Positions 52,531 through 63,189 of a DNA stretch of 64,000 bases are shown here, in pieces (position 1 is the first letter of the stretch; every line of letters begins with the position of its first letter). Both the position numbers and the translations under genes were made by a program. Source of the stretch: Wuchereria bancrofti (taxonomy: Eukaryota > Nematoda > Chromadorea > Rhabditida > Onchocercidae); the NCBI GenBank assembly GCA_005281725.1, contig SSBO01000008.1:2232001-2296000 (forward strand). The letters run 5' to 3'. Under the pieces are notes generated by a model that was not told the DNA's origin, searched no databases, and worked only from the letters and a program-made list of their open reading frames with translations.

Positions 52531-53860
52531 TAACAGGTAATTTTGTTACTATCGGACAAATTATCTGCAATGAATCAAAAGAAATTATTTGAGATAAATC
52601 ATTTGTTGGTGAGTGATAACAGATGATTTGATTTATAATGAAACAACATATAATTCTAGACAAATCACTCCTTTGTCAGTGATAACAGATTAATTGATAA
52701 TGATCTCCAGGTGTCCAAAGTGATTATCTCCAAGTGAATTTTAATAACAAATTGTGCAGGTGAATGAATTTTAACAAATTCTTTATAGATCATCTGTAAG
52801 TTAGTCATAATAAATGATTTGATAAATACTGGACAAATCATCACCAAATGAATTACAAATTCTAGATTATTTGTTTCAATCATACCAGATGATTTATTAT
52901 TACCCAACAAATCATCTGTAAGTGGATGGCAACATTCTTTATAGATCATCTGTTAATCAATGATAACAGATGATTTGATTAATGCTGGACAAATCCTCTC
53001 CAAGTGAATTTTAACAACAAATTCTGAATTGATCATCTGTTGGTCAATGATAACAGGTGATTTGATTAATATCGGACAACTGATCTGTAAGTGAACGGCA
53101 ACAACAAATTCTTCATATCATTTGATTAATCAGTGATAATAGTGATTTAATTATCACTGACAAATCATTTGCAAGTGAGTGATAACAACAATGTTTGAAT
53201 TGATTATCAGTAATGATTGTGAATTATTTGATTAATATCAATCAAATCATCTGCAAATGAACGGTAAGAATTTCTTTTTATAGATCGTTTGGTAGTCAGT
53301 GATAACAAATGATTTGATTAAAATCGGACAGATCATTTGCAAGCGAATCATCATCATCATTAATTCTGAATTGATCATCTATAAGAAGTGTTAACAGATG
53401 ATTTGATTAATATCGCCCGCGAATGAATGTTAAGAAATTCATCATCATAGATCATTTGTGAGTCAATCATTACAGATTATTTGATTAATACTGATTAAAT
53501 CATCTAGAAATGAGTACTGACAACAGATTTTTTATAGATCAATTGTAAGTTAATGATAGCAAATGATTGAATTAATATCGGACAAATCATTTACAGATGA
53601 ATGGTAGCAACAAATTCTGAACTGATCATCTATAAGTCAGTGATAACAAATGATTTCACTATTATCGGACAAATTATCAGTTAGTGATAACAACAATTCC
53701 GGATAATTTATTTGCAGATGATCTGTTTAACACGAGGCAAAAAATCTTTTATTAGTCAATGATAACAAATAATTCTGAATTCAGTGATAACAGATTATTT
53801 GCTTAATACCTGATATATTATCATATTACCGCTAATAGAGTTTCACTTTTGAGTCGAAAC
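52531..53860. repeat. Diverged ~90-bp satellite with internal inverted repeats
   Basis: About fourteen diverged units of roughly 85-95 bp share GATAACAGATGATTTGATTA, then ATATCGGACAAATCATCTG, then a GTGAATGGTAACAACAAATT-type stretch. Within a unit, CAGATGATTTG and CAAATCATCTG are complementary, so each unit can form a stem of about 11 bp. Units differ by 10-30 percent by eye, indicating an old array. Confidence 0.8.
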
Positions 53861-55340
53861 ACTAAATAATTTAATTTCTGCATATATATAGAATATTCCG
53901 GATAATTTATCTGTTAGATCCGCTACTTCGAAACTGTCCAGAATTGTCTCCAAAGTTTTGGATTGTCACTAAACATTGTTAATGACAGCTGAACAAATTG
54001 ACCTTAATTACATGGTATGGTATTGTTTCCATCTATGAAGGTAATTCTTTCATACCTTGCTAACTTAATCGTTGTAAAGCCAATCGATTTTAATTATGAC
54101 AGTTTCTTTACTATCACTTATCAGTTTTTATTATCAGTAATAGTTTTTCTTACTTATTCATTAGTTTTTAAATACTTTTACTGTTGTCAACCATTTTCAC
54201 ATATTTCTCCTTTTTTCTTTTCTTTTTTTGGTTCTTGGACCGCAACCCTTCGGATGTATTCCAGCCAAATCCGGTTTTTAGCAAATCCTGTTCAAGTATA
54301 CTTGTGTATAAAGTTCAAGGATAATATTTTGTCCTTAATGATACTTTTTCAACTCGTAGCTCTTGTTTTGGTAGAAGAGTTCCAGTGTTGATAAGTTTAA
54401 TTTCTAATTTTATTGTTAAGTTTCTTGGCTGGTTCACTTATCTTTATTAAGTTACTAAATATTTTACCTCACCTTAGGCACCAAAAAAAGTTTCTATCGA
54501 GAATTTACGCGGATTTTTTCGAGCAGCTTTCTTTGTTGTTATGGTTTGAAGTTTGTACAGACGAATGTGTTCTTATAATCGAATCTGTTACAACGAATTT
54601 TACCCAATAATTAAGTTACACAATAGTATTTATCTATATTGACAATATACTGATAATTTTATAGAAGTCTTATCAACGAGTACAGAATGAAGTGGAATAA
54701 AATAAGTGAAAGATATAAAAAAAAATAAAAAAAGATAAAATAAGTGAAATAAGGAGAAAAATCAACCGAATTAAGAAGTTTGCTGATCCCCAAAAAATTG
54801 ATCAAGACAAAAGATGGATTTAAATCTATGGTGAGAATATTGACTTACAACAAATGCATGATCTATCCGGATGATCTTTAATCTTTATATAGTAAGAATT
54901 GGATTTTAACATTGTGTTAATTACTCATAAAAATGACTATTAAATTAGAAAACCTTTACCATTGCAACAGATTTATCTTAGAACAAAGAAGCAATTTTTA
55001 ATATATTGAGCGATGCGATATTCTTTGTTAACAGCAGCAAAGGCAATGCAGATAAGTTCAGGTCTAATTGGAGGATGTTGGATGTATAATTTTGAAATAG
55101 TTTTATATTTGTCTAAGGGATATTTAATTAAAATAATCCTTAGTGTTTTTGGATTTAATATAATTTTATCTCGACATATAATTCAGTTTTTCCGATATCG
55201 CTTCTTAATAGTTGTTATCACTTCCTACCACTCCTTATCACTTCCTATATTTCAGGTAATCTGCTACTACTTGTTATCATTTGATATCATTACTACTACT
55301 TATCACCAACTACTATTAACTTTCACTTACCACTAGCTAT
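53861..55340. other. Accessory region without a recognised gene
   Basis: Plus-strand open frames at 54017-54391 (124 codons) and 54413-54610 (65 codons) are strongly hydrophobic with no motif. The DNA from 54230 to 54600 is GC-richer than its flanks. A 40-codon coding-like stretch at about 54755-54890 (TELRSLLIPKKL...) has no partner. A decayed transposable element is possible but not shown. Confidence 0.35.
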
Positions 55341-55512
55341 CATTTGCTACCATTTTTTACTACTTGGTAGTATTATTTCCTACCATTTGCTACCATTTTT
55401 TACTATTTGGTAGTATTATTTCCTACCATTTGCTACCATTTTTTACCATTTGGTAGTTTTATTTCCTATCATTTGCTAGCACTTGTTATTTGGTACTTTT
55501 TATTACCTGCTG
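55341..55512. repeat. 43-bp tandem repeat
   Basis: Units start at 55341, 55384, 55427 and 55470 and contain CATTTGCTACCATTTTTTAC and TTGGTAGTATTATTTCC. The last is partial and more diverged. Upstream, 55210-55340 is a looser run of TATCACTTNCTAC-like words. Confidence 0.9.
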
Positions 55513-56291
55513 CTACCTGCTCATAAAAAACAGAAAACGAATAAAACAGCAGCAACCAATGTACCTAAGCTAAATATAACCGGGTAATAATTGTACTCCA
55601 TCATATGATGCTCACGAAATTTCAAAAAAATTATATTTTCTGAAAGGATAAAACCTAAAATTGTCATATTTATTATACTAAAAATAAACCAAATAATTTA
55701 TAACTAGAAAAATTAGTTAAGTGCATAAAGAAATAAATGTAAAATAAAATATAGTGCACAAGGATACACAAGTGTTAAAATTATTGAAAGGATAATCATG
55801 GGATAACAATCTACCTACCTGTCCATGCTAATCAAAAAAAAAATCCAGATAAAATCATAACAAAAAAATATAAAAAATTATTCAAAATAGCGTGATAATT
55901 ATTAAATTAAATAAAAGTCAGTAAAACCTAAACAATGAAATAATTCCAAACAATTTATTATAAACAGAACGTAAAATAATGGAAGAAAGCCGAAAATGTC
56001 ATTCCGGAACAATATGCACCGGATTAATCACAGAATCAGAAATCATAAGATCATTCAAATTAAAAGAAAAACACACGAGCTAAACAAGATCAAAAGAAAA
56101 ATAAATATCAAGATTATTCTTCGGTCAAAACCTACGAAAAAAAAAAAACGACTCGGATCACAATTGCCATAGCAAAATGATTAAAAAACTAGATCCAGTA
56201 AAATAAAAAAAAAAAAAAAAAAACTTTAAAGTACTTTTAAAAAAGAGCAATAAAAGAGAAAAGTTTAAAGTATTTTTACAAGCTCTAAAAC
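55513..56291. other. A-rich gene-free stretch
   Basis: Very A-rich on the plus strand with many short A runs. No open frame of note. Confidence 0.55.
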
Positions 56292-56755
56292 TATCCCAAA
56301 TTCAGAAAACTGAATTTTATCAAAATATGGCACAGGAAGTTGTTAAACTAGTAATTACTACTGCGATTGAATAACTTATTTGTCCCCAAATCAATATATG
56401 GTAAATATGTCACCTATCAAAATAAGGTATATAAATACATCCCTCAATCAAACTTTAACAAAGCGATATCTTCCATAAATTAAATTTTTAAAAAGACGAA
56501 GGTAAACAAATAAAAAAAAAATATATATAGAAGTACCGTTAGAGTGTACAACACGCATATGTTAAAAAATCAAATTATTTATCAAAAGAACCTTTAATAC
56601 AATAATATGTATTCTACTGAAAGCATCCCAAGCAGTATTATAAAAAGTCAAAAAAAAAAAATCAGTAATAATCTGAAATATCAATATGATATCAAACATA
56701 TTAACAACTTCCTGTGCCTTATTTTGATAAAATTCAGTTTTCTGAATTTGGGATA
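56292..56755. mobile_element. 464-bp MITE-like element with 55-bp terminal inverted repeats
   Basis: Positions 56292-56346 and 56701-56755 are reverse complements over 55 bp with a single mismatch. The ends read TATCCCAAATTCAG... and ...CTGAATTTGGGATA, so the outermost TA on each side could be the TA target duplication of a Tc1/mariner-type element. Each arm contains its own small palindrome, AAATTCAG-AAAA-CTGAATTT. The 354-bp interior has no transposase frame. A long folded hairpin of other origin is the alternative. Confidence 0.65.
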
Positions 56756-57897
56756 ACTACCAAAATTCTACATATAGCTTAAAACAAACCTTGCAAGAGA
56801 AAAAAAAAACCAAAAAATTTAAAACATCAATTAAAATTTTGCAAAGAAATCTTCTAATCCAAATAAAAGTTAAGAGTAATTAGCAAATCTATTTAATACT
56901 TTTCATAAATCTTGCATAAAACAGCTAACATCCAAGTTAATACTAATTAAGCAAAACAATGAAAACAACACAAAAACAACTCAAGAAAAAACATTAAAAA
57001 ATTGATGGTTATAATAAATAGCCAAAAAATTATAATTTAAAAAAAACTAATAAAAGTTTAATTTCATAAGAAGAAAATACAATAGAAGGAAAAACAAAAA
57101 AATAGTAATAATTTTAATAATAACATCTACCAGAAAGGCTACAAAAATAAGTTTTATTATCGTTTATGTCGTTTGTGCTCTGTTACTATTCTTTTATGGC
57201 AGTTTTAAAGGCAGTTTAATAAATTTTAACTCCCATCAGACTTTTTTTTTTAGATGCAATAAGATTGCTACCATATATTTTTATGGTTTCTTACATTTTT
57301 CTGTTTAAATTTTATCTAAGATATAAAAATGACAATAAAATGACAAATTTTCAGCATTACAATTCTTATTTATTATTAACAAGAAATGACGAATTTACCT
57401 TAAGATTTTTATTTTCATTTTGTATTTTAATGCTTTATTCTGGACATGATAGATCCCTTTTATTTTAAAATATCAAGTAAATTCGGATAAGTCACTTCAA
57501 TAATTTCGAGATGCTAAGTAAAAAGATAACACTCACTGCAATTATTTGACTGACAATTGAATTTTGAAACAGCAGAAAATTTCAGGTGAATTATTTTCAA
57601 GTGATATCAATTCAAGAATCAATGGGTATGCGAATTGAGTCTTAGTTGAAGCACGGAAGAAATGCTTTAAAATGCAAATAAAGCTTGTGAGGAAATAATA
57701 TGATAATATTATGAGCAAATTGTGGAGAATAATAAGAGTAATAAGATTCTAGGAGAAATTGAAATGAATCAAATTTGAATCTTTTTTTAAATTAGAACAA
57801 AAATCTCTTCCACAGTTGAAAAACAAAAGCGTTCTTTCAGAGCATTGGGAAAAAAAAGCATTGAAATAATAACTGAACTGAACTGCAAAGTTTCTGA
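56756..57897. other. AT-rich gene-free stretch
   Basis: A-rich to 57130, then mixed. A 67-codon plus-strand frame at 57265-57468 is hydrophobic and unrecognised. Confidence 0.5.
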
Positions 57898-58021
57898 CCA
57901 GCTTCTAGCCGGTATGTCTCATGTTGAACCAGCTTCTAGCCGGTATGTCTCATGTTGAACCAGCTTCTAGCCGGTATGTCTCGTGTTGAACCAGCTTCTA
58001 GCCGGTATGTCTCGTGTTGAA
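57898..58021. repeat. 31-bp tandem repeat, four copies
   Basis: Four exact-length units begin at 57898, 57929, 57960 and 57991 with the core CCAGCTTCTAGCCGGTATGT. The only difference seen is CTCATG in units 1-2 against CTCGTG in units 3-4. It is GC-rich compared with its surroundings. Confidence 0.95.
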
Positions 58022-60996
58022 CCAACATGCATGGATATTAGATTGAATCAAGGTGTCAATATTTGAGCACAAATTATCTGATCATACAATATTTTTTTGT
58101 TCTTTGTTTTTCTAAATTCTTGCTAATTTTTTCATTCACTAAAAAGTTGTTTAAATATGAAATTTTTAATTAATTTTAGATGCTATGTTATATAGTGACG
58201 GAAAATGTTGCGAGCAAAATTAATTTAATATGAGAAGTCTTTCTTGCAAGTAATTGAGAATAAAACATTAAACGTTTACTTCAAAGGATTTTAGTAGAAT
58301 AGCAAAAAGATGAAATATCCCTTGAATAGTTTAAAGTAATAGAACAGATCAAATATACATGTCATGAAGAGCTAATCTATGAACAGAATCACATCAATAA
58401 AATAAGCTAAAACAATTTTACAATGTAATTAAAACTGCATTTACTACATTCGAAATATTTGTTATAAGTTTTTCTTTTTTTTTTTTCTTTATTTTTCTAT
58501 AAAAAGATGGAAAAGGTGTTAAACTCATTGATAATACAAATATCACTTTTCCTCATAATTACACTATTCATTCATCTATGATTTTAATTTGAACATTTCT
58601 TTGTTGTCTAAAAATGTTATTGTTAATCAAAGACATAATCAATGCATTCATTAATTGTTGTCATTTTTACCTTCAGAAAATCGATGTCACACTAACTAGA
58701 AAATACTAGAATGAATGTTTGTGTCATAGTTCTCTCTTATTTAGTTTAATATGTCATAATTACTCTCATAGAAAGGTATTATTATAAGTCAGTAATTACT
58801 TTCTTACTAAAGTATTTTTATAAATTTGAATCATTACGCTTAATTTTCATACATTCAGAGGGACATTTGTCATATTTGTTTATTTCGATTAGTCATATAT
58901 ATCTTTTCATTCATCTGATAAGTCTGCAAGAATGAAACGAGAATTGATAAGATTTGTGGCATGATATGTTGATAAAATAAATTCCTTATAGCGTACGCAG
59001 AAAAAGACGATTGTTTGCAAATAGATTAGAATTCAGTTTTTACTTCGTTTGTTCTTTCTTTTTTTTTTGCTTGAAAAATTTCTTGATAATTGTAGAATAT
59101 TTGATAGATGGAATATACGATAATATAAAAGTGACGATAATTTAAGGTTACGCTTTCACGTGAAAATGTGTACATAATGCGAAAAATAAAATTTTGTATT
59201 TGAAGATTGATTGCAAATGTGATTACTTTAACTTCTCTAATTAGCATTTTTAGTTTTTAGACAAATATCTCTAAACAAAAAGTTTAATGTAGTAGGAAGA
59301 TAATTTTCCAAATGAAATACTTATAAATAAATAACAAAATTTTCGAAATTTAATTAGTTTAGAACGATGAGTACTTTAATAAGCCACAGGTTTGTCACCG
59401 TTATTGAAATTGTATAAATCATTTTCGAAGTTTCCATCTGCTAGTTCAATGCTTTTTTTTCTTTTTTCATTTTATAGACAATCATCGTCTACAGGTATCC
59501 ATTAGAAAACTTCAGATTTTAATTTTCGAAATATTCTTTTAAAATCTTTCTCGTGAAAAACTATAAGTTCTCTAACCGAGATAACGGTTAATCAACTGGA
59601 AGTATTAATTAGATTAATTAACAGAAGTAAGTATTGAAGGATAAAATTAATGGGATAGGAGGAAAAATTGAATCAATGCTCGTTGATAATTGATGAAAAA
59701 ATTTGACGATGCTATCATGGAGAAAGATATTTGTTAACACTAAAAAAATATTTTTACTTTTGATGAGATCACAGGTTGAAGTTGTTTCATTGTTGCTTGT
59801 GTTAAAGAATTTTAAACCGATATCTGTTTTAATTGCAATAATTGAAATAACAAAAAATATTCAATACTGAGTTAATGAAAAATTTAGCATTTCAATAAAT
59901 GAAATAGCACAATCGCATTTTGTGCACAAAATTTTATAGCATAATAATCTTAAAACTGCAATTACAGTGCAAAACTTTTTTTTATTTTGATATGATAAAA
60001 TTAGACAACAATGTTGAATTACTTGCAGAAAAAAAAAATGATTTTGAAATTTAAATTAAAGTTGCGAGAAGGCAACTAATAGATGATTGATTTTATAAAA
60101 TTCCAAATATTTTATAGTTTTTGGGATAACTTAAGGAATGGATATATTTGATTAGAATCACTGGAAAGTATTACTTAAACAAACGGAATTGAAGAGAATT
60201 TTCTCCAAATTCATAAATCTAATTTGTTATGATTCTCATTTAACATGTTTTATGGAAACTGTTTTACGAAACTCGAAAATTATTTATGAATTATTCATTC
60301 TACGAAATTTTTTATACTATCGAAATTTTTTTTATATATCGCTATCGATTTATTTATCTCAGCGATGAAGCATTGTTACTTTTTTTTTTCATTGGTTCTT
60401 CAGATATTTAGTATAGTTTCTGTTTTCATTATTACGAATATTTTTTGAAATTTATATTTCACTGTACTGAAAAGTATCATTTTGGGAATTCATTTTCTTT
60501 TTTTTTTTCATCATTTCTAAATATTTACCAAAATGTTGAATTTACTGAATTGCACTTTCTAGAAATTCTATGACATGTTTTGAATATTTGCATGTGATTA
60601 CATTTAAACATGCAAGTCACTCACATTCACCCCAATATATTGTCATAAAATATTTGTCATAGATTGAAAAAGAAAAGTATCATTTACTGATTATAACTGA
60701 TCACATTCTAATTTATACAACAATTTTTTCCCTACGTTGAATTTTGAATTTGTAATTTTCAAATCCTAAAAGTGTATTGATTTAAAAAAAAAACACAGTA
60801 GGAAAATTTTGTGATTTAATTATCATAATTTATTATTCTTTTGATAAGTTTCATTTAAAATGATTTAATATTAGAAATGTTAGGATAATTCAAATAAATT
60901 GCATAGCATTGCTTCATTTTACTCATAATAATAGATAATACATTCATCATCATTTTGCAATGGAAATATACTATGAAAGAAATAAATATAGGATTA

Positions 60997-61031
60997 GTGA
61001 GAGAGAGAGGGAGAAAGAGAGAGAGAGAGAA
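60997..61031. repeat. (GA)n tract
   Basis: Purine tract of GA repeats with two interruptions. A CT tract on the same strand follows about 350 bp later. Confidence 0.9.
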
Positions 61032-61378
61032 ATGATGATCGACTAGGCTATGGCCAAGTTTATTGGCTTAGATTGCACAAATTTGCTTCTTTTTTTTTTT
61101 TCTCGGAAAATTGCATTAGAAATGTATTTTGTTTCTTGCATAAACACAATGATAAATGATTGTTTATGAAAGAATATCAATAATTCTTCTTCGGTAATCT
61201 TTTTGATACTATAACAGATAATATCATAGTGTTATGATCAATGTGAAAGTGATAAATGATACAATGATAGATGGAATTAAGAATGAAAAAGAAAGCAAAG
61301 AAAAATTATTCAAAATAAGAAATTTATCATTCCCTTTATATATTGATGTCATTTTTCTATTATTCACTATACTTTCGC

Positions 61379-61415
61379 CACCTCTCCCTCCCTCTCTCTC
61401 TCTCTCTCTCCCTCA
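61379..61415. repeat. (CT)n tract
   Basis: CT/CCCT tract, complementary in composition to the GA tract at 60997-61031, so the two could pair as an imperfect long-range stem. Confidence 0.9.
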
Positions 61416-61957
61416 TAAAGTTTATTTATTCCCTCATTCTTCTTAACTTATCAAATTGCTAAAGAAGTAGTTGGCACTCTTCTAAACATTACTTTTAGAA
61501 GTAAACTAAATGATAATGTAACGTGATCATCATTTTAATCATTACAATCATCTCACATCCATCATCTATCACTCATTTTTATAGATTACAGGTAAGATAA
61601 AGTAAATCTCTAATTACAGGTATGAGATAATTGTATAATCTCATCTCAGGTGGTTTTTCTTATTTATTTTAGCTATAATTTCCTTTCCTTTTCATATTTG
61701 CATAACAAATTAACAGACATAAACAATATTTGTGAAAGGGAAAAATTTCAAAATGTTTAAATTGAAACAGTGAATGATTCGTTCACCTGTACAGAAACAG
61801 AAACAATATCAATGAATGGCAGCAATGTTTGTCGATTCATTGTAAAAATGATTCAAAACTGACTGTATTTAGTGATAAGGTAAGATAAGGTACAACAATA
61901 TCTGTTACAGCAAGCCTAACATGGACTGAGGTCAGAGTTCAACTGGTTGACCGGTTG

Positions 61958-61999
61958 TTGACTCAGACATATGTGGTGAATGTATTGTGTCTGAGTCAA
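61958..61999. promoter_or_regulatory. 12-bp inverted repeat containing two AP-1-type sites
   Basis: TTGACTCAGACA (61958-61969) and TGTCTGAGTCAA (61988-61999) are perfect reverse complements around an 18-bp spacer. Each arm holds a TGACTCA/TGAGTCA heptamer, the classical bZIP AP-1 site. It lies about 400 bp upstream of the GC-richer, gene-start-like region. Confidence 0.5.
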
Positions 62000-62060
62000 T
62001 CAACTTGTTTCCTGAAGAAAATGACCTAAGATCTAAGATTGTGCAGTGTGACTTGCTGAA

Positions 62061-62109
62061 TGCGTGTGGATGCACGCATGCGTGCATGCATGCGCACCTT
62101 TGCATGCAA
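62061..62109. repeat. TGCATGC-rich alternating purine-pyrimidine tract
   Basis: Overlapping GCATGC/TGCATG palindromes form a nearly continuous alternating purine-pyrimidine run. A second cluster follows at 62631-62664. Confidence 0.8.
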
Positions 62110-62396
62110 TGTGCTGCTTAAAGAGAGTATGCAAAAAAATGAAAAAGAAAAAGAAGAAACAGTTGTTGATCACAATGCTTTCCACCATTACTTGTTTCGG
62201 TGAAAGGAAAGTAATAGACAAATGTGAGTGTGCAAATGAGTAGGAGTGTCGAGATAATGCAGATAACAGGCAATAGGGATAGTATGTACTCGTAGTTTTT
62301 ATGTGAATTAGAGAGAGAAGCATTTCGGAGGGACAGATGAGAGATAGTCAATCTTTCCGTTGGCGAGAGTGATATACTGTTGAAGTGAGCAAAGGG

Positions 62397-63189
62397 ATGG
62401 AAGAGAGAGGCATACAGACGGAGAACATACCACCTGACGGACGGACAAGAGTATTAGTTAGCAGAGAGGCAGAGGGAGAGAATTTGAATTCAGCAGTCAG
62501 ACGATGGACGACGCCGTCTTTTGAGGTTGTGATGCTCATTCCGTCTGAGGGATTGGGAGTGAGAGGTAGGGTGGAGTGAGGAGGTAATCTCGAGGGTAAG
62601 TCCCGCGGGTTACAGTAGTGCATATGATAATGCATGCAGCACAATTTGCATGCATGCATGCAGCATTTCGGGAGGAGGACAAGAAGTCTTTTTCTATTAA
62701 ATGTCTATGTGAGTGACATGCAGGCAATATGTAAGAATATTTTGCGTAGTTATAAGTCGCTGAAAATGTATACATTTAAAGGGATAGAGGTGGTTCGAGG
62801 AGGGGTCAGACGTCACTAAAGGTCGTAGCATCGTGTCAACAAACAAGGAGAACAGTGGAAGAGGTGAACGAATAGTTATAGGAGAAAGGTGGCGGAGCAG
62901 ACTGGATGAACCGCAAGCGGCAGCCTGTTGCCCTGATTGTTACAGTCGACCCGATCTGCACGAGTACGAACGACAGCTGCAGTTGCAGCACTCAACAACT
63001 CCTGTATCGTATCAAAGCGATTCCCAACAACGACAGTTTAATTCAAAGGAGATTTCCTCGTGTGATTCGAAGAAAGAGGCCACGGGAGAGATTGGGTGCG
63101 ACAGTTGCACTCCTACAGCTACATTTAGCAAGCAAAAACTGGAAAAATTGTCGCAACGTCAACGAAGTTCGATTTTTGCAATTGCAAGG
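62397..63189 (+). CDS. Candidate 5' end of an unrecognised gene (partial, runs off the window)
   Basis: Proposed model: exon 1 from ATG at 62397 to a GAGAG/GTAGGG donor near 62566, then exon 2 from a GGTCAG acceptor near 62810 to a GCAAG/GTTAGT donor at 63189. The joined frame stays open, and the predicted protein is hydrophilic. Exon 2 encodes CCPDCYSRPDLHEYERQ, then GCDSCTPTATFSKQKLEKL, ending SQRQRSSIFAIAR. Support is the local rise in GC content, the 126-codon open frame and the fitting splice phases. A second frame in exon 2 is also open from an ATG at 62906, so the true frame is not settled. Downstream exons would lie beyond the window. No family recognised. Confidence 0.4.
62631..62664. 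repeat. Second TGCATGC cluster
   Basis: TGCATGCAGC and then an overlapping run of TGCATGCATGCATGC. In the gene model above it falls inside the first intron, where UGCAUG is the known binding word of FOX-1/Rbfox splicing factors. A role here is inference. Confidence 0.7.

Larger units (their letters stand above)
58022..61957. other. AT-rich gene-free stretch
   Basis: No recognisable gene. Holds poly-T runs and the opposed GA and CT tracts listed separately. Open frames reach about 70 codons and have A/T-tract composition. Confidence 0.5.

Noticed and set aside
54017..54610. Two consecutive plus-strand hydrophobic frames considered as a membrane protein gene
   Set aside because: Composition follows T-rich DNA, there is no recognisable motif, and no splice pair joins them in phase. 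Kept only as part of an unassigned region.
62033..62775. Several minus-strand frames of 77-103 codons
   Set aside because: They arise from the locally higher GC content, overlap each other and contain Cys/His runs made by TGCA repeats. No splice context or conservation supports them.
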